DNA of 49,711 bases from Chara braunii (GCA_003427395.1 BFEA01000728.1:234420-284130), one strand, 5' to 3'; shown: positions 1-10,730, numbered from the stretch's first letter. Numbers and translations are program-made. Notes: a model not told the origin generated them from the sequence alone.

Positions 1-20
1 TGTGTGTGTATGAGTGTGTG

Positions 21-155
21 TCCATGCTCCTCCTCCCTCCTCCTCCATACATGCTTATCACCCTCCTCCCTCCTCCATCCATGCTTATCACCCTCCTCCC
101 TCCTCCATCCATGCTTATCACCCTCCTCCCTCCTCCTCCATCCATGCGCATCGCT
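21..155. repeat. 30-bp C/T-rich minisatellite
   Basis: A unit containing ATGCTTATCA followed by CCCTCCTCCCTCCTCCATCC starts at 51, 81 and 111 with an exact 30-bp period. A degenerate copy ends near 155. The short Pro/Leu/Ser-rich reading frames across it follow from the repeat and are not supported as genes. Confidence 0.85.
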
Positions 156-388
156 CTCCTCTCTTCTCCTCTAGCCTCCAGCCTCCAGGCTCCGTCATCG
201 TCATAGTCTTTGTCCTCCCTGCTCCTTTCCATCCTCTTTCCTCATTCCTCCTCTTCCCTCCTCTTCTCTCGTTCTTCCCTCCTCTAACTTTCTCGTCGTC
301 ACCCCTCCCTCTCCTCCTCGATTGTCGACCTCCTAACCATCACGATGGCTGTCTTCTTGGCGTCATCGCCCATGCACGCGTGCGGGTC

Positions 389-390
<2 letters not shown>

Positions 391-442
<52 letters not shown>

Positions 443-513
443 TGCGTGTGTGTATGTGTGTTGTGTGCGTGTGTGTGTGTCTGTGTGTGCGCGTGTGTGT
501 GCATATGTGTGTT

Positions 514-548
<35 letters not shown>
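391..548. repeat. (TG)n microsatellite, interrupted
   Basis: An almost pure TG tract from 391 to ~438 continues as imperfect TG/CG to 548. Frames reading Cys-Val or His-Thr repeats in it are artefacts of the dinucleotide. Confidence 0.95.
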
Positions 549-549
<1 letters not shown>

Positions 550-1314
550 ATGCTCATCGCCAAATTTCTGATATGCCCCGGTAGCATCTCTCCCGGGGCC
601 AGAGGGGAAAGACTGTGAGTGTCAACAACGGCCACAGGGGCTCGCTGGAAAGATGGACGGTACCAATAAGGGCACATGGGAAACTTTTGTGCTGGTTCTC
701 AACGGCCATCCAGTAGGGGCATACTGAAAATTTGGTACTAGTACTGGTAGGGGCATATGAAACATGTTTCAGGCCCAAACGATGCCAGGGGTTTTCTGGA
801 AACATCATTCGTCTCAGAGAGGCACGGCAAGGTAAGTCGGCCGTCAGAGGGTCACGCCGCAAATAAACACAAACTTCAGGGGCATTTCAAAAATTTTCCC
901 TTATATTAATAATTCATCCGACAACCGTCGACTCCAAGAAAAACCCACCCCCGTCGGTCCGCATTCCGCCACAGTCTAGTCTAGGCCTGGTTTTCCCATA
1001 TCGTCCAACCGCCATTCGTCAGTCGTCTTTGTGGGCTCGGGTTGCAAGACAGAAATACACCGGAATGGACCGCCGCACGAAATCCGACCTTCGGTGGCAA
1101 TCTTTTTGAAGGAAGTAAAGGGCGGCGTAAGGCTTGGGCCGCCCGACACCGTGTTGACATCCCATACCTCATGGTGGTGTAACTGACAGAGGTGCGTTGG
1201 AAGCCAAATGGAAAGAGGAACCGGAACAACGGGGCCCAAAGTATAGACAAGGTCAGAATTGAAAACATGGGATAGTCATCCATGGTGACTAGAGGGACAA
1301 GAAAGCGGCCTCCA
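549..1314. other. Non-coding stretch before element A, with a recurring AGGGGCAT motif
   Basis: No plausible gene is visible. A short motif close to AGGGGCAT followed by an A/T-rich GAAA or TTTT segment recurs loosely (near 670, 715, 750 and 878). This looks like decayed repeat DNA, perhaps an older LTR, but I cannot define its ends. Confidence 0.4.
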
Positions 1315-2606
1315 TGTAATGAGGCCTAGAGATTCTCAGTGGACTGTACATTGGGCCGAGGGCAAAGCTCGGGGCTTGCCTCGGTCGGGTCGCGTCTCAG
1401 GTTAGATTCGTAATTTTGTTTCGCTGATGGCTAACCTCGACAATTGACTGTGAGGAAATTCATGAGGGATATATATGCAAATTTGGGAAAATTATAGGGC
1501 CACACTAACCGAATTCCCTACAGCTACCCTAACTGTGAATAGCAGGCCCGGTCTACCCCTAGGACAGACAGGCCCTACATGCCTAAGTTGATTGATAGAT
1601 GGTCCTATAGCCTATAGCCGGGTAGGGAGAGGCCGAGAGGCCGAAACTGAAACGGTACCGGTCAGTCCTACCAGTCCGGTCTAGGTTGTGTCTAGGCTAG
1701 GATAGAATATAGATAGGATAAGCATATCGGTGCAGGGCTTTTGGCAGTTGGTACCGAGTACATAGCTGTTGTGCAACGCGTGAACTGGAAGTGGTGACGA
1801 CTCAACATTGAGGGAGACAAACATAGCCAGACCTTCGGAGCGCCAACCATAGCTGGGACCTGCGCTGTACTCTGCCAGCACGTAGGGGCTGGACAGAGGT
1901 CTTGGCTATTCGAGGTCTGCTGGAGGCAGAGAAGTTGGTGCCCTGCTGGACCCTCCTCCGGAGTAGGGTTACAGGGTTGTGGTGTTGCAGCCATAGCTGT
2001 AGCTTCTTCCTCAGAGATCATCTTGTCAGGAGTGGTGGCGCTGCTGCAGAGTTCCACCCGGGAAGTCGTCCAACACTTCGTCATCGTCAGATACTATGGC
2101 GCTGGTCTTCTTCTTCATCCTTTGAGTGGCGCTTGGCCTTAGAGGCCTGTTTCAGGGTGGCGCTACCCACTGGAGGCTGTATATGGGTGGCGTTTGATGT
2201 TTCAGGGACTCAGGTGTAGTAATAGCGGTTCATCAGGGTTGGGGACTGAAGCGCTGCTCATTTCTGAGCAGGCCATGATATATTTCTGAGGTTATTCTGA
2301 CAATTGGAGACTCTGAGTTTAATAAACAGTGTTGATACGGGGTTTAGACTATCATCGTTTCATTGTTTCCTAGATGTGATCTACTCGGCTTTCCTTTATG
2401 ACTGGTTGTGAGGATTGAGTGGAGTGAATTGCACTTTCAGTGTACCCTGTCATATCGCATGGTCAAGTCTTCCGCTGTGTTTATCTTTCCCTGTGCGGTG
2501 TGATACTCCTATCCTCTCCCCTTCCTTCTGTGTATGTATGGGCATACTTCGGAGTCTATGTGAGTGAGTGTTGGTCTTCAGACAACAGACAACCAGAATC
2601 ATAACA
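1315..2606 (+). repeat. 5' LTR of element A
   Basis: It begins TGTAATGAGGCC and ends ATAACA, with the PBS two bases later. It matches 6726-8009 throughout. A TATATAT run near 1470 could be a core promoter, and AATAAA at 2321-2326 could be the polyadenylation signal. Both are positional guesses. The part at about 1390-1720 is homologous to the LTR of element B read on the other strand: shared stretches around CCTATAGCCTATAG, GAGAGGCCGAGAGGCC and the AATTTTGTTT block. Confidence 0.85.
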
Positions 2607-2608
2607 GT

Positions 2609-2620
2609 TGGTATCGGAGC
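2609..2620 (+). other. Primer-binding site of element A (tRNA-iMet type)
   Basis: TGGTATCGGAGC lies two bases after the LTR end. The usual plant initiator-Met PBS is TGGTATCAGAGC. The single A-to-G difference still allows a G-U wobble with the tRNA. The same variant is used by element B (20691-20702, minus) and at 13406. Confidence 0.85.
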
Positions 2621-4098
2621 GATTGGATCCAGACTTTGGAGCGATTGATGAGTTGGAGCAACTACCACTATCTAGCGAGACACTGAAGTTGAACTTCATG
2701 GCGATTTATCATCTTCAGGGTTTGCGACAGTGAGGGTGGTGGTGGCGAGCGTGTGGCGAATAGAATTGGACAGAGGGTGACACACTCCTCACCAAGGTTG
2801 TACAGGAGTGGATGGCGATTGAAGCTCAGAGGCTTGGGAGGCTATTTTTACCCTAGCGATTCATCTGGAGGGTAGCGATTGACAAAGAAGTGATCCCAGG
2901 GTGTTGCGATTTTGGAATTGGGCCAGGATCCCTAATTTCCAAGCATCGCTGTACGGGGTGAAGTAGCGATGCACTGAGTTTCTTAGTTATCAGCATCTGG
3001 GAGTCTGATTTCTGTGTTTCTGCCAGTTGGGGGTGAAGCACCTCAGGGTAAAGTTTCAGGAAGTTTGGTACATGGGAACACTGGTAACAATCAGAAGTTG
3101 AAACTGGCGAGATGGGGTTGGCCAGACATCCATAATTAGAGTTTCATTCATCCTCTTCAGAGTTAACCCTGAAGTAAGTGTGTTCCTTACTCTACTCTCT
3201 GCGGCGATTCAGGGGCTATTTTTAGAATAGCGAAATATGGTTTGGCTGTGTGTTGACAATTGAAAATTGAAATTCAGACTGTGGGGCAGCCATAGCCAAT
3301 TTCCCCTACCTATCATCTTTGACTTCTACTAACCCTGTTTGATCTCTGTTCTGACTCAAATTTCATCTGTGACTGCTTTACAATATTGCGATGCATACTG
3401 TGTAGTGAATTGGTGAGTTCAGGTTCCTGTTGTCAGTGATAATGCAAATTTGAATTTTGCGCTGCCATAACTGTAGCTTGGCTAGACTAGGGTCAGTCAT
3501 AACTTCAATTCTGTCCGTCAGAATTCAATTTTGTGAGTCCCTGGTAAATCGCAATTCAATGTACAGTCTGTGTCTAAAACCGCATAATCAGATTTGATGT
3601 TCCGAGTCAGTTACAGTGATTACTATAATTCGCCATGCCTAGGGTATGGCATACAGGGTCATACATTGGTGAAGTCAGTGGGGTAGGTCTAAAAATATGG
3701 TTACCTCTAAATCGCTGCACCTTGGTCATCAGTGGACATCTGCCTATCCCTAACTAGTCACTCTGTCTAATTGCTAATCAACACTAATCAGTCCAAGACT
3801 GCATCCTGCAAGTTATTAATGCAAGATTTGCAATTATTGCATGCAATTGTTGATTCAGGGCAGTGACGGGAAAATCGTGAAATGGATTTTTGCCGAGTCT
3901 ACTCTAAACTGACCCTGGCCCTCAAGCGGTCTGCAGAGACTGAGCACTCACTTGCTCAGACTGACCAACTTTCTCTCTCCAGGCAGGTGATAGCAATTGA
4001 ACAAGTATTGAAGAGAAAACTCAATTCCTATTACCTCTTGTTCTGTCTCTTGTTTGTTTGTTTATTTTTTATTTATCTGAATTGTAGGGTAAACTAAA
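2621..4098 (+). other. Long untranslated leader of element A
   Basis: There is no open frame of note for ~1.5 kb between PBS and gag. Element B has a leader of similar length (19347-20690), so a long leader appears typical of this family. It contains several GCGATT/TAGCGA-type phrases and GCCATAGC at ~3290. I see no clear conserved structure. Confidence 0.6.
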
Positions 4099-5635
4099 AT
4101 GTCTGGTGGCAGAAGCTTTTGAGGAGAAGCCTCAACTTCCTCTCTCCCCTTTGGAGGCTGAACTGCTGGCTGAGGAGGAGAAACTTCGAAAACAGGCCCA
4201 GGCAGTTGAGGCTCTGAAGGCTGAGATGAAGCGCGGGGAGGAGGCCGATCAAAAAGAAGCTAGAAGAAAACTCCTCATTGCAGGTGATGGAAAGATCAGA
4301 GTCAGTTCAAGTGTCAGTCAGTACAATAAGGATATGGCCGAGTTCGTCTTGTTGTAGGATGACATCAACCGGACTTATTTTACTAACTGGGACGCAAGGA
4401 TTTCCAACCTGGAAGTTCAGTTGTCAGATCATTCCAAGTAATTGGATGATATTTCTTCCAAGCTGGATCGCCTTTTCACTCATTTGCATATTCCACCTAC
4501 CCTAACTATTCCTCCATCCCCTGGGAGTCCCAAAGAGGGACCCCAACATCCCCCATAATCCAGACCCACATCTCTACCCTCTACACCTAAATCAGCAACA
4601 CCTTCTCAGCCCTCAGTCTCATTTGACATGCAGCGGCCCAAGCTGACACCTCCACCCATGTTCTCTGGCGAGGACCCAAAGGTGGATGTTGCAGATTCGG
4701 TCACTGCACAGCGAACCTACCTGAGTGGGTTCAAATGTGAGGAGGATGTGAAGGTGAGTGCCATTTCGGCTCGCCTGGAGAAGACTGCACTGAAATGTTG
4801 CACGTTTACAGCCAGCAAGCAGAAAATGGAGATGGCTGATTGGGCGCACAGGCTGGGGGGGACTGGTTTTCGGCAGGCCCTCCGGGGTAGATTTTCAGAC
4901 AAGGAACAGGCCAGAAAAGCAGCAGATAAAATTCTGAAATTGGGTCAGAAAAGATTTGATGGGTCCTTGTCTAAACTCTATTCGACCCTTAAGAGTCTTA
5001 CATCGACTCCTGGGTTAGAGATGAGTGAGCAAGATTTGCTCATCCATTTCTTGAGAGCAGCACCTGAGAGATACCAGATTGATCTTTTCTCTCAGGGCCA
5101 CAAGGACTGGTGGTCCTTTGGCAGAGCAGCCATGGACTTGGAGTCTAAACTCCATCTCCAGGAAGCACCTTCTGAACGAAGGAAGGGACCCTCCTCAAAG
5201 GGGCGTAGAAGGAGGAAGGGTTCACTATTTGCTGTTGCAACTTCTAGTTCAGATAGTGACGCAGCATCCCAGGGTGGGACCCCTCCATCTGGGACTGCTT
5301 CATCATCTACTGCAGATCCTGCTGTTCTTGCCCTGGCTGATGCTTTGATGGGCTTGACAAAGGGCAAATCCCCGACCCAGAAAGCATGAACCAGTAGCAA
5401 GGGAAAAGGTAAAGAACGTACCTCTTCCCCTGGTGCCCAGAGAGTTCCACTACCACAAGACATCAGCTGGCCATCTGACCCCCTTGATCCTTCCACCTTC
5501 CCCTGGCATGCACTCAGGATCCAGGAGGGAGTTTGGAGAAAGAGGAAAGACAAGGGAGTCTGCCTGAGATGCGAGGGGGACCACTTCCTCAAGGACTGTC
5601 CCCATATGCCTTGCAGACATTCAGGCTCGAACTAG
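4099..5635 (+). pseudogene. Degenerate gag of element A
   Basis: The natural start is probably the ATG at 4099. That frame hits TGA within eight codons, and the gag-like frame resumes at 4106, so there is an early frameshift. The body then stays in one frame, broken by TAG (4355), TAA (4439), TAA (4556) and TGA (5387), and ends at TAG 5633. Matches to element B's gag cover the whole length: a coiled-coil-like Glu/Lys-rich N-terminus, the segment around FTNWD, a Pro/Ser linker, a capsid-like core with RKAADKILKLGQKR and LTSTPGLEMS, and a basic linker. Last comes a zinc knuckle CLRCEGDHFLKDC (CX2CX3HX4C, one residue shorter than the usual CX2CX4HX4C). The TAG at 4355 sits where B has Gln. Gag forms the particle core and binds RNA; this copy cannot be made intact. 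Confidence 0.85.
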
Positions 5636-6710
5636 AGAGTAGAGAGGTGGAGTCTGCAGCTCCTTCCACCTGTGCTGATTCATCATCTGATGAAGTTGAA
5701 TCTTCACCCTCTCTAGCTGGTGCATTAGGAGTTGCAGCATCAAGGTCCTTCATGTATGAGGACACTGATTTGTAGCAGATCTAGGGATGGCACAAGTAAG
5801 GGTCGCAGCCCCTTCTACTTGTGACTGGACTTCTCTAAGGAGACGTTTCCTACTTCCCTAGACAAGCGTATTTGTGCTGCCCGTCAAAATTTGCTAATTC
5901 AAATTATGGTCATACTCAACGTCCTGACCGTGGTTAGCTGCTGATTTGGCAAAGTTTCCCTCTTCTTGACGCTGAGTGGTGTGTTCCATTGCTCCAGGTT
6001 TTAACATTTTGCCCCTGACTCCTTGTCTGATGGACAAGTGTAGTCCCAACAGGCCTGTCATTGATAGCCTGGATGTTTATGTCTTCCTGCTCCGCCCTGT
6101 TGAGGTTGCTTGTTTTGCTTGCAATCTCTTACCGCAGTCCTTCAGTCTAGAATGATAATTGTGGTTGAGAGTTATGGGCTCCACCATACAACTCTATTGA
6201 TTGACTGCACTTGGTCCCATGTCTACTAGGGGTGAATACTCGGACCGACGACTACAGCTCAACGTCTAGGTAGCTCAGCTTTTCACTATGGTCGATTGCA
6301 CTATAGTCGGGTGCCAAGTCTTACTGTGGTCATTTGACGCAATCGAGACCGACTTACACTCCGAGTTCTCCTTCTCCTGACATCACTGTTTACAGTGTTG
6401 GTCACGAGTATAAGAGACCGGATTGCAACAATAGGGCGTCACCTACGGAACCTCAACTTTTCAGAAGTGGTCGATTGCATGACAGTTAAGGACCAGATCC
6501 TATGGTGGTTTCTTGATGCAGTCGAGACCAGCTGACACTTTGAGGTCACCTCCTTCTGACCTTGCTGTTTGCAGCATTGATCAGGGGCAGAAGTTACCCC
6601 GCGAGTCTCTCGGGTTCTTCTCTTCAGGCAAGAGTTCTATCTCTACACCCACTTCGTCTGCTGGTTCATTACCAGGAAATGAAGTATGGGCGCGGAGGTC
6701 CGCTCTCCCC
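5636..6710 (+). other. Pol-less 3' internal region of element A
   Basis: A frame from about 5533 to 5775 reads an acidic Ser/Glu-rich tail (SSSDEVESS), plausibly the frameshifted gag C-terminus. Beyond it there is ~0.9 kb with no DSG/DTG, YxDD or HHCC-type motif in any frame. A partly repeated phrase, GTCGATTGCA followed by GACCAG/GACCGA and then ATGCAGTCGAGACC-like text, occurs near 6290-6360 and again near 6467-6535, a degenerate ~190-bp duplication. Confidence 0.6.
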
Positions 6711-6725
6711 GGGGGGGGGTAAGTA
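6711..6725 (+). other. Candidate polypurine tract of element A
   Basis: A run of nine G followed by TAAGTA lies directly before the 3' LTR, which begins TGTAATG at 6726. The position fits a plus-strand primer. The T residues make it an imperfect tract. Confidence 0.5.
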
Positions 6726-8009
6726 TGTAATGAAGCCTGGAGATTCTCCGTGGACTGTACATTGGGCCGAGGGCGAAGCTCGGGGCTTGCCTCGGTTGGG
6801 TCGCGTCTTAGGTTAGATTCGTCATTTTGTTTGGCTGAGGGCTAACCGCGACAACTAACTGTGAGGAAATTCGTGAGCGATATATCTGCAAATTTGGGAA
6901 AATTATAGGCCCGCACTAACCGAATTCCCTACAGCTACCCTAACTACGAATAGCAGGCCCGGGCTACCCCTAGGACAGACAGGCCCTACAGGCCTAAGCT
7001 GATTGATAGACGATCCTATAGCCTATAGCCGGGTAGGGAGAGGCCGAGAGGCCGAAACTGAAACGGTACCGGTCAGTCCTACCAGTCCGGTCTAGGTCGT
7101 GTCTAGGCTAGGGTAGAGTATAGATAGGATGGGCACATCGGTGCAGGGCTTTTGGCAGTTGGTACCAAGTACATAGTTGCTGTGCAACGCGTGAACTGGA
7201 AGTGGTGACGGCTCAACGTTGAGGGAGACAGACATAGCCAGACCATCGGAGCGCCGGCCGTAGCTGGGACTCGCGTTGTACTCTGCCAGCACGTAGGGGC
7301 TGGACAGAGGTCTTGGCTATTCGAGGTCTGCTGGAGGCAGAGAAGTTGGTGCCCTGCTGGACCCTCCTCCGGAGTAGGGTTACAGGGTTGTGGTGTTGCA
7401 GCCATAGCTGTAGCTTCTTCCTCAGAGATCATCTTGTTAGGAGTGGTGGCGCTGCTGCAGAGTTCCACCCGGGAAGTCTTCCAACACTTCGTCATCATCA
7501 GATACTATGGCGCTGGTCTTCTTCTTCATCCTCTGAGTGGCGCTTGGCCTTAGAGGCCTGTTTCAGGGTGGCGCTACCCTCAAGAGGCTGTATATGGGTG
7601 GCACTTGATGTTTCAGGGACTCAGGGGTAGTAATAGCGGTTCATCAGGGTTGGGGACTGAAGCGCTGCTCATTTCTGAGCAGCGCATCATAGTTCTAAGG
7701 TTATTCTGACAATTGGAGACTCTGAGTTTAATAAACAGTGTTGATACTGGGTTTAGAGTATTTCATTGTTTCCTGGATGTGATCTACTCGACTTTCCTTT
7801 ATGAGTGGTTGTGAGGATTGAGCGGAGTGAATTGCACTTTCAGTGTACCCTGTCATATCGCATGGTCAAGTCTTCCGCTGTGTTTATCTCTCCCTGTGCG
7901 GTGTGATACTCCTATCCTCTCCCCTTCCTTCTGTGTATGTATGGGCATACTTGGGAGTCTATGTGAGCGAGTGTTGGTCTTCAGACAACAGACAGCCAGA
8001 ATCTTAACA
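6726..8009 (+). repeat. 3' LTR of element A
   Basis: It is a direct repeat of 1315-2606 with scattered substitutions and small indels. It ends CTTAACA at 8009. AATAAA at 7730-7735 corresponds to the one in the 5' LTR. The TATA-like run of the 5' LTR reads TATATC here. Confidence 0.85.
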
Positions 8010-8503
8010 GTTCACCTCCTCACCACTTAGACCTAACCCCAACTACTAACTTACTAACTCACTAACTCACGAGTGGGTCTGACTGTTGCTGATTGCTGAA
8101 TACCTCCCCAGAACTATATATGTATATGCTTTTTTTTTTCTTTTTTTTTCCATTAGCGGACTGGTTCTGGACTCAAGACAGATCGAAAATGTGACAACTT
8201 AGACCAGCCCAGCAGCAGCGACACCAGAGTTGAGAAGGTACCAATCACCAAGACAAATCAGCAAGCAAAACAGGTTTAATGGGGGGATGCACTTCACTCC
8301 AATGAACGTTCCGTTGATGAAGCTCCACAGCCGCTCCAACGGTCCAACGCAGCAGCAACAGGTACGTAATCTAGCCACTTCTTCTTCGGCCTACTTCTTC
8401 CCCCCCCTTCATCAGTCTTCTTCCCACTCAACTCTCTTTCTCATCTCCCTTCTCGCCGGCCTTAATCGTTGCCAGCGATGACCAGTGGGTGCAGCGAGCA
8501 ACT
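8010..8503. other. Flank between element A and a minus-strand LTR element
   Basis: This has no gene. A CTAACTTACTAACTCACTAACTCAC short repeat lies near 8040-8070, and poly-T lies at 8130-8150. If the PBS at 8504-8515 is real, the right half of this stretch is the 5' internal start of a minus-strand element truncated by or next to element A. Confidence 0.35.
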
Positions 8504-8515
8504 GCTCTGATACCA
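8504..8515 (-). other. Primer-binding site of a truncated minus-strand LTR element
   Basis: The plus strand reads GCTCTGATACCA, so the minus strand reads TGGTATCAGAGC, the canonical plant tRNA-iMet PBS. The plus strand then continues GTT and TGAAATGAACC at 8519, which fits the inner end (CA on the minus strand) of a 5' LTR lying to the right from 8519. I cannot find that LTR's outer end or a partner copy. Confidence 0.6.
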
Positions 8516-8518
8516 GTT

Positions 8519-9264
8519 TGAAATGAACCTCTAAGTTCAACACCAGTGAGCGCGCATATTCACACCTCATGCACATACGAGATCACACGAAGTTCACACA
8601 CTGAAGAGCAGAGAGATTAAGACCAGGTAACGCAGCTTGTGAATTCCAAGAAGTTATTACAAGAGCAATAAGAGTTCAAGTCACCAGCGCTCATCAGCGC
8701 ATGCCAAAGGTAACCAGTAAGTAGCCTAAACTCTCAGGTAAGTATCTCTTCCTTTCTGCTCTTCTGTCTTGTGTAATCTCCTCTCCTTACTGGTCTTCTC
8801 TCTAGCTATGTCCTCGCTGTATCTTCTCTCCCTACATGCATGCACACTCACTAACTTCTACTCAAGGATCTACTCTGAATACACCCACTGCTATGCCTAC
8901 TAACTATCTGAAGTCTACTACTAACACTCTGCACTGGCACAGCTATGGCTGCCTTCTCCCTGCCAGCGCTAACACTTCCTCTCCCTCTCTCTCTCTCTTA
9001 GCGCAGCACTCTGGCTTCAGCGCTCTGCCCCTCACTACAGCGCACAAATGAACATGCACTTCCACACTTCTTGCGAATGAGAAATCTGCCCGAATGGGAG
9101 GCTGGCCAGTCCTTCTGTAGTCTTGGATTGAACTTCAACTCGTGCCAGCCTCTGCTTCTTGGGGCCTGACTGGTTCCGGTACCACATCCCCACGGCCTGT
9201 CTGCTTCTGAATGTCAAGGCCTGAAACCTTCCCGAATTTCCATAGGTCTGCTGCTGCTTGGGCC
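8519..9264 (-). repeat. Putative 5' LTR (partial, outer end unknown) of the minus-strand element
   Basis: It is placed only by the adjacent PBS and a terminal TG. It is rich in CAGCGC and CTCTCT phrases. No second copy is present in the window, so the right boundary is arbitrary and the call weak. Confidence 0.3.
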
Positions 9265-9432
9265 TTTGAGTCATGACTTTTCACTTGTGGACATGACTTT
9301 TGACTGTGGATTGTGACTCCTGCCTCTGGGCCATGACTCTTGCCTGTGGAACTGCTCTTTTACTCGTGGGATGTGACTCTTCAATATGACCTTTCATTTT
9401 GAGACGTGACTCTTGCCCCTAAGATGTGACTG
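9265..9432. repeat. Degenerate tandem motif (ATGACTCTTG)
   Basis: A loose ~22-28-bp phrase, GTGGAcATGACTcTTGcC, recurs about seven times (around 9270, 9290, 9312, 9335, 9370, 9400 and 9425) with many substitutions. It has no coding sense. Confidence 0.5.
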
Positions 9433-10205
9433 TTTGCTGGGTGCCTGTTGGACTGGACTGCTGAGGTACCCGACGGTGACTTTTCTGAATTGGACGAACT
9501 CGGTCTCTCTTGAACAGGGCCTCTGACCCCGAGACCCGAATTTGGGGTCTAAATCGTAGAAGGCCTTTCATACGGACTCCGCCAGGGCTCAATCCCTGGT
9601 CTGCAGGTTACCACCCGCCAGCTTTCTGTATTTACTCTTTTTTTTGTTTTGCAATTTTCGTGTTTTATTTTACTTTGTTTTTGCTCTCCTGATTTCAGGC
9701 AGTTGGCATCATCTGCATTCTGGCTCCTCCTTTTTGGACTTTCGGACTTCGGACACATGGCGCCATCCGGCATTCTGGCACCCACTTTCAGACTTTCGAT
9801 TTTCAGTGTTGGCCCTGAGGCATTTCCACTTTTGCCCTCAGGACCGTATTTGGGTCTGGTACTTGAGAACGGACTCAAGCACAGTACGGGTACAAAGTTT
9901 TCAGCCTCAGTGCTTGTGTTCAGTGCGACTTGGCTTCGACATTGTGTTCGGGAATTGAAGACTGCTACTTTGCGACTTTGCCACTTGTGTCTGCACCCGT
10001 CGAGTCGTGTCGAGTCTGCGTCGAGTTGAGTGAGCGTTTGTGTGTGCTCTCACTCTCCCTCTCTCTCTCAGCCTCACTGCTCTGCCTCTGCCTCGTGACA
10101 GTTTGAGTCTTGGACTAATGTTTGGCTGCATGTAGCCTTGCGATGAGCTGTTTCGAAAAAGGTCGTCTGGTGTGAAGCATTCGTGCTGTGGTCTTGTCTA
10201 TCAAA

Positions 10206-10206
<1 letters not shown>
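9433..10206. other. Non-coding stretch
   Basis: No gene is recognised. A CCAGGGCTCAATCCCTGG stem-loop at ~9588-9605 resembles a tRNA T-arm, but no matching A box or anticodon arm was found. The right end is CT-rich (10045-10100). The rest is unique-looking DNA. Confidence 0.3.

Positions 10207-10266
<60 letters not shown>
10207..10266. repeat. (CA)n microsatellite
   Basis: About 30 pure CA units lie just upstream of the hammerhead-bearing unit. A second CA tract of similar length lies just downstream of it. Confidence 0.97.
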
Positions 10267-10267
<1 letters not shown>

Positions 10268-10273
10268 CCTTTT

Positions 10274-10671
10274 TTGAGTGTATAGCAAATATGACAACAC
10301 ACAACATGGCCTTGCTAAGCTCTCCGTTCAGCGGATCGATGCGGCTAGGGTCGGGACCGTACTGGGTGTCCATGGCTGAGTGGGTGTGTAGAGTGGGTTT
10401 TATGACTGTGTCAGATTAGTTTCTCAGACTTACCACCGTTCTTGCCAGGGGTTTGGACCGGCAGTCTGCTAGGATTGCAAGATTGGTGTGAGTAAAGTCG
10501 ACCACTTTTCTCAGGGGTATCGCTAACTCTGGGCGATGTGGTGAGTCCTTATCCATCAGTCAAATGCATCCTGGGCAGACTGTCGGGGTTCAACCTCCTG
10601 ATGAGTCGGTGAAAGTCCGACGAAACAGTCTGGTACAGTCATGCTTTTGTTGAGTGTATAGCGAATATGAC

Positions 10672-10679
<8 letters not shown>
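10274..10679 (+). mobile_element. 376-nt hammerhead-bearing unit with direct-repeat ends (retrozyme-like candidate)
   Basis: The phrase TTGAGTGTATAGC, then A or G, then AATATGACAACACAC occurs at 10274-10303 and 10650-10679, a spacing of 376 nt. The unit between carries the type III hammerhead. (CA)n tracts flank both ends. Known plant retrozymes are small non-autonomous retroelements whose LTRs carry type III hammerheads that release circular RNA. Tandem hammerhead repeats of similar size also exist. Here only one ribozyme and ~1.1 units are present, and no PBS lies directly beside it, so class membership is inference. Confidence 0.5.
10576..10632 (+). ncRNA. Type III hammerhead self-cleaving ribozyme
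   Basis: All elements of the fold can be read. Stem III is CAGACTGT (10576-10583) pairing with ACAGTCTG (10625-10632), 8 of 8. The cleavage triplet is GTC, with the scissile C at 10584. Stem I is GGGG (10585-10588) with CCTC (10594-10597) and a five-base loop. The core is CTGATGA (10598-10604). Stem II is GTCGG (10605-10609) with CCGAC (10617-10621) and a seven-base loop. The second core strand is GAA (10622-10624), with A10625 pairing with U10583. The invariant core bases are present, so it should self-cleave after C10584. Activity was not tested. Stem I is very short, so tertiary loop contacts may be weak, or the RNA may act as a dimer. Confidence 0.88.

Positions 10680-10727
<48 letters not shown>
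10673..10727. repeat. (CA)n microsatellite
   Basis: A pure CA tract begins within the second direct repeat of the hammerhead unit (GACAACACAC), so it may have grown from that repeat end. Confidence 0.97.

Positions 10728-10730
<3 letters not shown>

Larger units (their letters stand above)
1315..8009 (+). mobile_element. Element A: non-autonomous Ty3/gypsy-type LTR retrotransposon (TR-GAG-like)
   Basis: Two ~1.29-kb direct repeats flank a 4.1-kb internal region. The order is LTR, tRNA-iMet-type PBS, a ~1.5-kb leader, a broken gag with a zinc knuckle, ~1 kb of non-coding DNA, a short G/A-rich tract and LTR. I found no protease, RT, RNase H or integrase motif. The LTRs differ at scattered positions (by eye a few percent), so this is not a very recent insertion. 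The 5 bp on each side (CTCCA before 1315, GTTCA after 8009) do not match, so no target-site duplication is evident. Its gag and LTR core resemble those of element B, which suggests that a relative of B supplied enzymes in trans. That last point is inference. Confidence 0.85.

Noticed and set aside
9585-9610. T-arm-like stem-loop CCAGGGCTCAATCCCTGG
   Set aside because: The T loop departs from consensus, and no A box or acceptor pairing is found upstream.
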